In this document: one piece after another, positions 1 through 5,513 of the stretch
Position numbering within the stretch: the stretch's first letter is position 1
Layout of the letters: each line of letters starts with the position of its first letter
Assembly (NCBI GenBank): GCA_900545445.1
Contig: UQZH01000068.1
Span: forward strand, 1 to 7,273
Direction of reading: 5' to 3'
DNA length: 7,273 nt
DNA from: an uncultured Collinsella sp.
Lineage (GTDB): Bacteria > Actinomycetota > Coriobacteriia > Coriobacteriales > Coriobacteriaceae
Notes under the pieces: model-generated
Told to the model about the DNA's origin: nothing
The model's input: the letters and a program-made list of their open reading frames with translations, nothing else
Databases searched by the model: none
Position numbers and translations under genes: made by a program

Positions 1-59
1 ACTTCATTAAGCAACGGCTCTGCCCAGCTCTCTACAACTTGGGCTGCCGTCGGCATCAT
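1..59 (-). CDS. N-terminus of an unidentified protein (partial)
   Basis: Reading leftward from 59 there is an ATGATG start followed by an open frame to the window edge, giving MMPTAAQVVESWAEPLLNE. A strong AGGAGGG ribosome binding site lies at 64-70, 4 bases before the first ATG and 7 before the second. Either ATG could be used. About 19 residues are visible, too few to assign a family. The gene diverges from the phosphoesterase operon, with about 106 bp between this start and the leader ORF, so the two probably share a promoter region. The binding site is the main reason to believe it. Confidence 0.45.
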   Translation of the reverse strand, partial: MMPTAAQVVESWAEPLLNE

Positions 60-163
60 TTTACCCTCCTGACGAGCAATTCGTCCATATTTCAAAAATC
101 AAATCCTGTTCGCGCGTGGGCGTAAACTTTTAGTTGGGCAAATCCGACAGATTGGAGCTTGAA

Positions 164-187
164 ACATGAGGGATATGCACCTCATGT
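164..187 (+). promoter_or_regulatory. Stem-loop covering the leader ORF start codon
   Basis: ACATGAGG (164-171) and CCTCATGT (180-187) are perfect 8-bp inverted arms around an 8-base loop. The left arm contains the leader ATG, so folding of the RNA would hide that start codon. Together with the downstream terminator-like hairpin this gives two successive structures in one leader, as attenuators often have. Pairing is seen in the sequence; regulation is inferred. Confidence 0.45.
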
Positions 188-231
188 CGCTCATAAAACG
201 TTTCCTGACCTCGAAGGAGAACGTTTTTTAG
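166..231 (+). CDS. Short leader ORF (21 codons) upstream of the phosphoesterase operon
   Basis: The ATG at 166 is preceded by TGGAG (153-157) at a spacing of 8 bases. The frame runs 21 codons to TAG at 229-231 and begins MRDMHLMSLIKRF. The stop codon falls immediately after the T-run of a terminator-like hairpin (195-229), so a ribosome translating this ORF would cover the hairpin before it formed. That is the geometry of a leader peptide in ribosome-mediated attenuation. No run of a single regulatory amino acid is seen, though Met is frequent (positions 1, 4, 7). The first phosphoesterase starts 20 bases after the leader stop with its own ribosome binding site. The peptide family is not recognised. 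It could be a chance ORF, but start signal, hairpin and stop placement agree. Confidence 0.5.
   Translation: MRDMHLMSLIKRFLTSKENVF
195..229 (+). terminator. Intrinsic terminator/attenuator hairpin in the operon leader
   Basis: AAAACGTT (195-202) pairs with AACGTTTT (220-227). Inside it TCCT (203-206) pairs with AGGA (215-218), with one bulged G at 219 and an 8-base loop. The right arm runs into six T (224-229), and an A-tract opens the left arm. This matches an intrinsic terminator lying inside the leader transcript, 23 bases before the first phosphoesterase ATG. It overlaps the last codons of the leader ORF, so transcription into the operon may depend on leader translation. It might instead end an upstream transcript. 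Confidence 0.55.
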
Positions 232-251
232 CGACAGAAGGAGACATAAAT

Positions 252-890
252 ATGATCTGGTTTACCAGCGACACCCACTTCGGGCATGAGAACGTGCTGA
301 AGTTCACCGACCGCCCGTGGGAGACGATTTGGCAGATGAACGACGCCATCGTCGACAACATCAACGGCAGGGTTGCCGTGGACGACGAGCTCTACATCCT
401 GGGGGATTTCTCATTCAAGATGACCGCCCAGGACGCCTATGCCCTGCGCAAGCGGATCGCCTGCAGGCGCATCCACCTCGTCCCGGGAAACCACGACAAG
501 GACTGGACCCAGCCGGCGGTCGCGGGCGCGTTCACCGTGGAGCCGCCGATCTGCGTGCTCAAGATCGACGGGCAGAAGATCGTCCTGAGCCATTACCCCA
601 TGGCCGACTGGCAGGGCATGAACCATGGATCGTGGCACCTCCACGGGCACATCCACAGCAGCGGCGGCGCGTACAACGAGTTCAACCGCAAGCAGGGCCT
701 TCTGCGCTACGACGTCGGTTGCGATGCCAACGGGCACTCCCCGGTGAGCCTCGACGAGCTGAGGGAATGGTTCGCCGGAGTCGACGAGCCGTGCGGCCGG
801 GTGAAATGGCCCTGGTGGGTCAACGAGACCGGCGAAAGGCAGGTCGAGCGCGAGCTGGCGGCGTACAAGAGGGAAGAGGCGATTCGATGA
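252..890 (+). CDS. Calcineurin-like metallophosphoesterase (212 aa), first gene of the operon
   Basis: A cytosolic metal-dependent phosphoesterase with all core motifs in order: DTH (D7, H9), GDFSF (D52), GNHD (N80, H81), SHYP (H114) and HGHIH (H133, H135). These residues bind two divalent metals in this superfamily. At about 210 residues it is a compact single-domain enzyme resembling the small stand-alone phosphohydrolases often found in phages and mobile elements. The substrate cannot be read from sequence. The ATG at 252 is preferred over an in-frame TTG at 159 because AAGGAG (238-243) lies 8 bases upstream and the DxH motif then sits at the N-terminus, as is usual. The C-terminus (about 175-212) is charged, rich in Trp, Arg and Glu, and outside the catalytic core. 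The stop overlaps the next start at ATGA, implying translational coupling. Confidence 0.9.
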   Translation: MIWFTSDTHFGHENVLKFTDRPWETIWQMNDAIVDNINGRVAVDDELYILGDFSFKMTAQDAYALRKRIACRRIHLVPGNHDKDWTQPAVAGAFTVEPPICVLKIDGQKIVLSHYPMADWQGMNHGSWHLHGHIHSSGGAYNEFNRKQGLLRYDVGCDANGHSPVSLDELREWFAGVDEPCGRVKWPWWVNETGERQVERELAAYKREEAIR

Positions 891-1612
891 CGGTCTATGT
901 GACGGGCGACATCCACAGTGGGCTCGACATGCAAAAGCTCCGCGACTGGGAGCTCGGCGGCAGTCTTACCAGCGACGACTATCTCATCGTTGCCGGTGAC
1001 TTTGGCTTTCCGTGGGACTTTTCTGCCGAGGAATGCGCCGACATCGCCTGGCTGGAGTCGCGCCCCTACACGGTACTGTTCGTCGACGGCAACCACGAGC
1101 GCTTCGATCACTGGGAGGAGCGCCCCATGGAGCCGTGGCATGGCGGGCTGACGCAGCGCCTGTCGGACACCTCGCCCATTCGGCGCCTGACGCGCGGCGA
1201 GGTCTTCGAGCTCGACGGCTCGACAATCTTCACCATGGGCGGTGCCACGAGCGTGGACAGGGAATACCGCGTGCCGTATTCCAGCTGGTGGCCTCAGGAG
1301 CTCCCGGACGAGCGCGATTTCGATACCGCGCGGGCCAAGCTCGACGAGGTCGGCTGGAGGGTCGACTGCGTCATCACCCATACCTGCTCGACGCGCATGC
1401 TCTCGCCGACGCTCTACCCGGACCCAGGCTGGGAATGCCCTGATGTGGACCGGCTGACCGGATTCCTCGACGAGCTCGAGGACCGCATGGACTACAAACA
1501 CTGGTATTACGGTCACTTCCACCGAGACGGCAACCCGGACGAACGGCACACGGTGCTGTACGACCGGATCGTGAGGCTCGGGGACAAACTCCTGCCGTGG
1601 GGTGCGTACTGA
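887..1612 (+). CDS. Calcineurin-like metallophosphoesterase (241 aa), second gene
   Basis: Core motifs are GDIH (D8, H10), GDFGF (D38), GNHE (N69, H70), ITH (H165) and YGHFH (H210, H212). The fourth residue of the GNH motif is Glu, unlike the first protein's GNHD. A family-specific stretch, MGGATSVDREYR followed by SSWWPQE (about 117-138), is shared with the third protein. Because of this the pair forms a separate subfamily from gene one. The start ATG at 887 overlaps the previous stop as ATGA; the same frame stays open far upstream only because the DNA is GC-rich. There is no signal peptide or membrane segment, so it should act in the cytosol. Substrate unknown. The first 25 bases from 886 are identical to those at the next gene's start. 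Confidence 0.9.
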   Translation: MTVYVTGDIHSGLDMQKLRDWELGGSLTSDDYLIVAGDFGFPWDFSAEECADIAWLESRPYTVLFVDGNHERFDHWEERPMEPWHGGLTQRLSDTSPIRRLTRGEVFELDGSTIFTMGGATSVDREYRVPYSSWWPQELPDERDFDTARAKLDEVGWRVDCVITHTCSTRMLSPTLYPDPGWECPDVDRLTGFLDELEDRMDYKHWYYGHFHRDGNPDERHTVLYDRIVRLGDKLLPWGAY

Positions 1613-2334
1613 TGACGGTCTATGTGACGGGCGACGTGCACGGCAGGGCCGAGTACGGGTCCAGCAGGTTCGCCTTCAAGTCTTGGCCACTGGGCCGCAC
1701 GCTGACGCGCGATGACGCGGTGATTGTGGCCGGCGACTTCGGCTTTGTCTGGGACGGCTCGAATACTGAGAGGTATTGGCTCGACTGGTTCGAGTCGAAG
1801 CCCTGGACCACGTGTTTCGTAGACGGCAACCATGAGAACCACCACGCCCTGGCTGGGCTGCCGGTGCTGGAGTGGAACGGCGGGCTCGTCCATGAGGCGC
1901 GACCGCACGTGCTGCACCTGATGCGCGGAGAGGTGTTCGACATCGGCGGGCTCACAGTCCTTGCCATGGGCGGTGCCGCGAGCAACGACAGACAGTATCG
2001 CAGGGAGGGGAGGAGCTGGTGGCCCGAGGAGATGCCGAGCGAGGAGGAGATGGAGCACTGCCGCGCCTCGCTCGACCGCGTGAGCTGGAGAGTCGATTGC
2101 GTTGTGACTCACGAGGCTCCTGCTGCCCTGGCAGAGAAGCTGTGCCGCGAGCGTGGACGCGAGTATCGAGGCGACCGGCTGCAACGATTCCTTGGCGAGC
2201 TCGACGGGCGGCTCGGCTATCGCGTCTGGCTCTTCGGGCATTACCACGGCGACAAATGGTGCGACGCCAAGCATCGCCTCATCTACAAAGATATCGTTTC
2301 GATCGAAAGTACTGCGCCCGGTCTTCAGTTCTAG
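1612..2334 (+). CDS. Calcineurin-like metallophosphoesterase (240 aa), third gene and paralogue of the second
   Basis: It starts at the ATG in TGATG, sharing one base with the previous stop, so it is very likely translationally coupled. Motifs are GDVH (D8, H10), GDFGF (D42), GNHE (N73, H74), VTH (H167) and FGHYH (H210, H212), with MGGAASNDRQYR and RSWWPEE at about 119-140. Both length and motif order follow the second protein, so it arose by tandem duplication, but apart from the N-terminal segment and motifs the two are well diverged. That argues for distinct substrates or a heteromeric pair rather than a fresh copy. The TAG stop lies inside the left arm of the dyad at 2329-2369. All metal-binding residues are present, so it should be active; the substrate is unknown. 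Confidence 0.9.
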   Translation: MTVYVTGDVHGRAEYGSSRFAFKSWPLGRTLTRDDAVIVAGDFGFVWDGSNTERYWLDWFESKPWTTCFVDGNHENHHALAGLPVLEWNGGLVHEARPHVLHLMRGEVFDIGGLTVLAMGGAASNDRQYRREGRSWWPEEMPSEEEMEHCRASLDRVSWRVDCVVTHEAPAALAEKLCRERGREYRGDRLQRFLGELDGRLGYRVWLFGHYHGDKWCDAKHRLIYKDIVSIESTAPGLQF

Positions 2335-2369
2335 AAACCCTCTAGAAATGCTCTAGAGGGTTTCTAGAA
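2329..2369. terminator. Perfect 18-bp dyad between convergent genes, probable bidirectional terminator
   Basis: Arms at 2329-2346 and 2352-2369 are perfectly complementary around a 5-base AATGC loop. The left arm contains the stop codon of the third phosphoesterase, and the dyad lies 19 bases beyond the end of the convergent coiled-coil gene. Its position suggests a shared terminator. There is no clean T-run on either strand (the plus strand continues AAATTAG), so termination may be modest. TCTAGA occurs four times at exact 11-base steps (2330, 2341, 2352, 2363), which a terminator does not need. Confidence 0.6.
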
Positions 2370-2387
2370 AATTAGATGCTCTGCGGC

Positions 2388-2954
2388 CTACTCGCCCCTC
2401 TGAGTCATGACCTCGACCTTGGCCTCGGCCACGGCCGCCCGCTGCTCGGAGGCGGCAAGTCGGTCCTTGAGGGCGGCGAGCTCGGCCATCAGGTCGCGCT
2501 GGGCCAGGAGCGCATCGCTCAGCTCGGCCTGGGCTTTCAGTGCGGCGTCATGCTCGCCGCGCAGCCGCTCGATCTCATCGACCATGGCCTCAGCCTCAGC
2601 GTGGAGCTGGACGACCTGCCTGTCGAGCTCCCTGGCATCGGTGAGATATCTGACGCTCGCGGCGTGGAGCTCGTTGTTCTCGAGCTCGAGGCTCGCGGTA
2701 TCGAGCTCGAACTTCTCCTCGATGAAAGCGACCCTCTCATTGCAGTCGGCCTCAAGTCTTTCGTTCCGGTCTCTCGCCTCGCCGAGCTTGCGGTTGAATT
2801 CGTCGAGCTGGACCCTGAGCAGCGCGTTCTCGCTCCTGAGGTCGGCAGTCTCGCGCAGCAGCTTCTCCCGCCACGTCGCCTCGATCCGCTCGGCGGCCTC
2901 ATCTAGGACGCTCTTCACGCCGTAGATCTCCCTGATTTTTCTCTCGTCTGCCAT
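2388..2954 (-). CDS. Coiled-coil protein of unknown function (188 aa)
   Basis: No enzymatic or DNA-binding motif is visible. From about residue 15 to 180 the protein is almost entirely Glu, Ala, Leu and Arg with heptad-like spacing (for example LRSENALLRVQLDEFNRKL at about 39-57), indicating a long, probably dimeric, coiled coil. The short N-terminus MADERKIREIYGVKSVLDEA is less regular and could be a binding segment. There is no signal peptide or membrane segment. The ATG at 2954 is chosen because TTGGAG lies about 9 bases upstream; the in-frame TTG at 2969 overlaps that site. It is convergent to the phosphoesterase operon and has similarly high GC, so it may be part of the same cargo, but nothing links them functionally. 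It resembles scaffold or segregation-type coiled-coil proteins only in general form. Confidence 0.75.
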   Translation of the reverse strand: MADERKIREIYGVKSVLDEAAERIEATWREKLLRETADLRSENALLRVQLDEFNRKLGEARDRNERLEADCNERVAFIEEKFELDTASLELENNELHAASVRYLTDARELDRQVVQLHAEAEAMVDEIERLRGEHDAALKAQAELSDALLAQRDLMAELAALKDRLAASEQRAAVAEAKVEVMTQRGE

Positions 2955-2967
2955 GGTGTGGCACTCC

Positions 2968-3031
2968 AATCAACAACGGCATGGCTCCGCCATGCCAAAC
3001 GGCTGGGAACAATGCACGGCCGCTGTTGATT
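2968..3031 (-). promoter_or_regulatory. Structured leader of the coiled-coil gene (nested inverted repeats)
   Basis: An outer pair, AATCAACAACGGC (2968-2980) with GCCGCTGTTGATT (3019-3031), matches at 12 of 13 positions. Within it GGCATGGC (2978-2985) and GCCATGCC (2989-2996) form a perfect 8-bp hairpin with a 3-base TCC loop; the two pairings share three bases and may be alternatives. The block ends next to the TTGGAG ribosome binding site of the minus-strand coiled-coil gene, so its RNA could gate translation, or the DNA could be an operator. No convincing promoter elements were found around it. Confidence 0.4.
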
Positions 3032-3076
3032 TGTGTTCGCCCTGCGATCGGTGAGTTCTAAAAGGCGTCTCAAGTC

Positions 3077-3364
3077 ATGCGTTCACGCAGGTTTTCGGTT
3101 GGAGAAATACCGCACGTTTTCATGGTAACACGTGCCTTAAAGAACGGGCGGCCATATCGATTCGTTGTAAATAGCGTCTACGGCGTGTTGGTGGCAGGAG
3201 GTGAGGGCGTTAAAGATGTCGAGAATGATTGTGGGAGTATTTTAGATACAGGCATGAGAAAGGGTCGAATCGAAGTGTCTGGCCGGACGCCAATTGTCCG
3301 GGAACTGTTTCGGTTCGACCCTGCTTCATTTTACATCCGCGGCATGTTCTTGTGGGCATCCTGA
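3077..3364 (+). CDS. Doubtful small ORF (95 aa), no recognised family
   Basis: An ATG at 3077 has AAAGG (3061-3065) 11 bases upstream, longer than ideal, and the frame runs 95 codons to TGA. The peptide (MRSRRFSVGEIPHVFMVTRA at its start) matches no family I recognise and shows no motif or membrane segment. It is the only sizeable frame in 2955-3405, and the strong stem-loop at 3262-3321 lies inside it, which argues that the stretch may be non-coding or regulatory instead. It could be a decayed gene. Base composition is intermediate between the GC-rich cargo and the AT-rich integration module. Confidence 0.3.
   Translation: MRSRRFSVGEIPHVFMVTRALKNGRPYRFVVNSVYGVLVAGGEGVKDVENDCGSILDTGMRKGRIEVSGRTPIVRELFRFDPASFYIRGMFLWAS
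3262..3321. repeat. Two-tier stem-loop of 60 bases in a poorly coding stretch
   Basis: GGGTCGAATCGAA (3262-3274) pairs with TTCGGTTCGACCC (3309-3321) over 13 positions with a single G-T wobble. Inside, CCGGAC (3283-3288) pairs perfectly with GTCCGG (3296-3301) around a 7-base loop. The two stems are separated by unpaired stretches of 8 and 7 bases. There is no T-run after it on either strand, so it is not an ordinary terminator. It could be a structured RNA or a DNA hairpin such as a replication or transfer site. The function is unassigned. Confidence 0.5.
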
Positions 3365-3369
3365 CGGTG

Positions 3370-3397
3370 ACCGACTCTCACGACCTCGATAGTCGGT
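3370..3397. terminator. Weak inverted repeat between the doubtful ORF and the winged-helix gene
   Basis: ACCGACT (3370-3376) and AGTCGGT (3391-3397) form a 7-bp stem with a 14-base loop, placed just after the ends of two convergent frames (stops at 3364 and 3406). Only GTTTG follows on the plus strand and no T-run on the minus strand. Position favours a terminator; sequence support is weak. Confidence 0.3.
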
Positions 3398-3405
3398 TTG
3401 TGGGC

Positions 3406-3792
3406 TTAAAGTTTCGGAGGCTCCCAAGCGTTTTCAATCGCGGCGCGGTAGATTGCGGCGTAATTAAGCATCCAGCTGCCATCACCAACTTTTTGAATAT
3501 ACCCCTTATCCTTCAGAGAGGTATAGGCCCGGGATATAGTGTTCTTACTCAGGCGGTAGTGATCCTCAATCCATTTGCTTTTAGCGCAGAAGCCCATGGG
3601 CCGTTTGTTTTTGGAAGGTTTTCCAAACTTCCATACAAGGCCGAGGATGAGACGCTCGGCGGCAACGGTGGTGACGCAGCACGCCCACTCGGGCACTGAA
3701 ATAAAAATAGCCTTATCCATTTTTCCCGTAATCTCTCGTTGCTCAGTAGCATCATCGCTAAATATGTCGGAAATCGACGGAAGCTCGCTCAT
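3406..3792 (-). CDS. Winged helix-turn-helix DNA-binding protein (128 aa), replication or transcription regulator
   Basis: The central part fits a winged helix domain of the HTH_36 / replication-organiser type. AAERLILGLVWKF (about 44-56) is helix one, and CAKSKWIEDHYRLSKNTISRAYTSL (about 69-93) holds the helix-turn-helix with recognition helix SKNTISRAY. KDKGYIQKVGDGSWMLN (about 94-110) supplies the wing. Such domains occur in initiator or replisome-organiser proteins and in regulators of integrative elements; this one lacks a second domain. The ATG at 3792 is used because AGGTGG (3798-3803) lies 5 bases upstream; a GTG at 3801 sits inside that site. The upstream excisionase-like gene ends at 3802, and its TAG stop runs into this binding site, so the two are cotranscribed. 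Role as initiator versus regulator is unresolved. Confidence 0.75.
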   Translation of the reverse strand: MSELPSISDIFSDDATEQREITGKMDKAIFISVPEWACCVTTVAAERLILGLVWKFGKPSKNKRPMGFCAKSKWIEDHYRLSKNTISRAYTSLKDKGYIQKVGDGSWMLNYAAIYRAAIENAWEPPKL

Positions 3793-3801
3793 GTTTACCA
3801 C

Positions 3802-4047
3802 CTAATCAAGGTGGGCGGTACGACCTTCAAGCTGCTTGAAAAGCTCGTAGAACGAGCTTTCAAACATGTAATTAGAGCGATGGATCTGGATGAGCTTGCC
3901 GGACTCTCGCATAAACTTGCGTGCGGTGTTTTCGCTCCAGCCAGTGAGTTCGCGGATATCGTTAACGCGGAGCAACCGATCGCACTGAGCGGCACCAGTG
4001 GGGAAAGTCGGTGTGGACGCCTGAGTGCTAATCTTTGGAGTAGCCAT
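3802..4047 (-). CDS. Excisionase-like small HTH DNA-binding protein (81 aa)
   Basis: After a flexible Thr/Ser/Pro-rich N-terminus (1-24), residues 25-75 contain LLRVNDIRELTGWSENTARKF, then a basic stretch and an aromatic C-terminal helix (FESSFYELFKQL). This follows the MerR/excisionase-type winged HTH plan: helix, turn with TGWSE, recognition helix NTARKFMRE. Size and location beside a tyrosine recombinase suit a recombination directionality factor, which would bend the attachment arm and favour excision. A small transcriptional regulator is the alternative. The start has AAAGGA (4057-4062) 9 bases upstream. It heads an operon with the winged-helix gene and lies 218 bases beyond the integrase end on the same strand, separated by operator-like dyads. 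Confidence 0.7.
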   Translation of the reverse strand: MATPKISTQASTPTFPTGAAQCDRLLRVNDIRELTGWSENTARKFMRESGKLIQIHRSNYMFESSFYELFKQLEGRTAHLD

Positions 4048-4069
4048 GATGAGCTATCCTTTCAATGAG

Positions 4070-4121
4070 GGCCCTCCCTGTGCTTGTAAGACGTACCAGG
4101 TTCATAAGCACTTGGGGGGCC
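4070..4121 (-). promoter_or_regulatory. Stem-loop in the leader of the excisionase-like gene
   Basis: Positions 4070-4077 pair with 4114-4121 (8 bp, one G-T wobble) and, after a 2x2 internal loop, GTGCTT (4080-4085) pairs with AAGCAC (4106-4111) around a 20-base loop. It lies 8 bases before the AAAGGA ribosome binding site on the minus strand. No T-run follows in that direction, so a translation-control hairpin or a protein site is likelier than a terminator for the integrase transcript. Confidence 0.4.
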
Positions 4122-4133
4122 GGTTTCTATGAC

Positions 4134-4188
4134 TACATGCGTAGCCATCTGACAGCTTTAGCATGTATTAAAACTCATTAGATGTCAA
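4134..4188 (-). promoter_or_regulatory. TTGACA box with a TACATGC/GCATGTA inverted repeat
   Basis: On the minus strand TTGACA (4188-4183) is a perfect -35 hexamer. The region 15-20 bases further on has only weak -10 matches (for example CATGCT at 4165-4160). That region is covered by an inverted repeat with 7-bp arms, TACATGC at 4134-4140 and GCATGTA at 4161-4167. A regulator bound to this dyad would block such a promoter. The same hexamer ACATGC occurs again at 4261-4266, at the integrase stop codon. The -35 is seen; promoter function is inferred. Confidence 0.35.
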
Positions 4189-4213
4189 TCAAATAAAGCA
4201 TCTACCTGCGGAA

Positions 4214-4247
4214 ACGGTATTATAGTACCGTAATATTATGAAATAAA
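4214..4247 (-). promoter_or_regulatory. Promoter with operator-like palindrome over its -10
   Basis: ACGGTATTATAGTACCGT (4214-4231) is an 18-bp palindrome with one imperfect pair. On the minus strand its centre contains an exact TATAAT -10 (4224-4219). A weak -35, TTTATT (4247-4242), lies 17 bases upstream. Transcription would start near 4212 and run into the excisionase-like and winged-helix genes after a leader of about 165 bases. A palindrome centred on a -10 is a usual arrangement for a repressor site, and either HTH protein encoded downstream could bind it. Confidence 0.5.
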
Positions 4248-4265
4248 CGATGAATGAAAAACATG

Positions 4266-5513
4266 CTATTTCTCGCTTCTCTGTATATAGGCGTTGATGA
4301 AGGCTTCGTAGCCTTTAACTGCTTTTATTTCTGATTGTTGAACGAGGCTTGTATACGTTTTGAGCGTGATATTGGGGTCCGCGTGGCCAAGAATACCTTG
4401 CACGCTTCTAACGTCCGATCCGTTCGCCAGCATAAAAGTGCTTACACAATGCCTGAGCTGATGCGGGCAGATGCCCTTATATAGTTTTCCGCCAGTCGAA
4501 TTGTTCGGCTCATAGATTCCAAGATTGCAGCTAACTGCGAAATCGCGAAACCAATGGTTGAAGATGTAGTTTTTCATGTGACAGACAGTAGGGATCCCTT
4601 GCTCGACAGCAATATCGCTAATGATGGGAGTGCTGCCAGTCTGGGACAGCCCCAGAGAGGCCAGGAGCTCTTTTTGTATGGCTGACCATGATTGAAGACG
4701 TTCGGCCAAGGTTTCTCCAACGGGGATTTTGCGTTGGCTTTCTTGTGACTTGGGTGCCCTCAGTTCATGGTCGTTGGTGTACTGCCTGTCAATTTTCAAG
4801 GTTTTATTGGCAGGGTCCCAATCGCGCCATTCGAGGCCCAGCATCTCGCCTTTCCGCATACCCGTATACACTAGTACTAGTGTACCAACAGCTTCGGCGG
4901 TGAGCTCAATGTGTTGAAGACGTGTGCATAGGGTAGCTACTTGGTCGATTGTCAGTGATTCTCTTTTGTTGCGTGGTCTGCGAACATGAACGGTAGCGCA
5001 GGGGTTTCGGTCAATTATTCTCTTTGCGACCGCATTCGACAAAATCTGACGCAGTTTCGCATTGATTCGTACAAGCTCTGATGGTTTGTATTTTCCCGTA
5101 CGACGAGCTTCGGCATATGTTTCTTCGATTAGATCGGGAGTTAGCCCCTCAATTGTCTGAAACGCACCGAATAGGTCTTCGATATGCCTGCAATCGTACG
5201 CTTCTCTTTCATAGCTCGTTGGCGCAAGCTCGGTGTCCCTATTTTCATGAAAGGCCCAGCAGTAGGACGCAAGCAAAGTGGGCTTTTTAGTTTTAGTGAT
5301 CGTGCCGGAGGAGTTGATTTCAGCCAGCTTGGCCTGCATTGCAGCCTTAGCTTCTGTTTTAGTCTTGCAACGAACTGTATAAGTTGGGGATCGTTTGTAG
5401 CGCCCCGTCTTAGGGTCCTTGACTCCAAGGGAAAAATAATAGCGATAGGTGTTAGGTGATCTCTTGTCTTTCCAACACGTGCCTCTTCCGCTAATTAGTG
5501 GCTGTTCTGACAT
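4266..5513 (-). CDS. int: Tyrosine recombinase (site-specific integrase) of the element, 415 aa
   Basis: It catalyses integration and excision between the element's attachment site and the tRNA gene. The catalytic set is complete: Arg220 (TGMRKGEM), Lys255 in the beta hairpin (APKSQ), HQLRH with His351 and Arg354, GHADP with His377, and Tyr387 in LKTYTSL as the nucleophile. Residues 1-70 form an arm-binding-type N-terminal domain, with basic residues and YRYYFSLGVKDPKTGRY. Residues 75-180 form the core-binding SAM-like domain, and the catalytic domain begins near 185. The length is normal for Tn916/phage-type integrases. The ATG at 5513 has GGAG (5521-5524) 7 bases upstream. Transcription runs away from the attachment site, which is about 190 bases upstream, the standard arrangement. 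The gene is clearly AT-richer than the cargo operon and pknB. No frameshift or missing catalytic residue is seen. Confidence 0.96.
   Translation of the reverse strand: MSEQPLISGRGTCWKDKRSPNTYRYYFSLGVKDPKTGRYKRSPTYTVRCKTKTEAKAAMQAKLAEINSSGTITKTKKPTLLASYCWAFHENRDTELAPTSYEREAYDCRHIEDLFGAFQTIEGLTPDLIEETYAEARRTGKYKPSELVRINAKLRQILSNAVAKRIIDRNPCATVHVRRPRNKRESLTIDQVATLCTRLQHIELTAEAVGTLVLVYTGMRKGEMLGLEWRDWDPANKTLKIDRQYTNDHELRAPKSQESQRKIPVGETLAERLQSWSAIQKELLASLGLSQTGSTPIISDIAVEQGIPTVCHMKNYIFNHWFRDFAVSCNLGIYEPNNSTGGKLYKGICPHQLRHCVSTFMLANGSDVRSVQGILGHADPNITLKTYTSLVQQSEIKAVKGYEAFINAYIQRSEK

Noticed and set aside
159..251. TTG start adding 31 residues to the first phosphoesterase
   Set aside because: It runs through the hairpins and leader ORF and lacks a ribosome binding site, while the ATG at 252 has AAGGAG at 8 bases.
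317..886. In-frame extension of the second phosphoesterase upstream by 190 codons
   Set aside because: It overlaps the first phosphoesterase in another frame, encodes an Arg/Pro/Gly-rich nonsense sequence, and the metal motif GDIH normally sits at the N-terminus, as it does from 887.
2376..2925. Plus-strand open frames opposite the coiled-coil gene
   Set aside because: Low-complexity Ser/Leu/Ala shadows of a GC-rich minus-strand gene with heptad pattern and a good start.
2955..2969. TTG start for the coiled-coil protein
   Set aside because: It overlaps the ribosome binding site that serves the ATG at 2954.
3262..3321. tRNA gene suggested by GGTTCGACCC
   Set aside because: The TTCGA string is part of a 13-bp stem; no acceptor, D or anticodon arms can be drawn.
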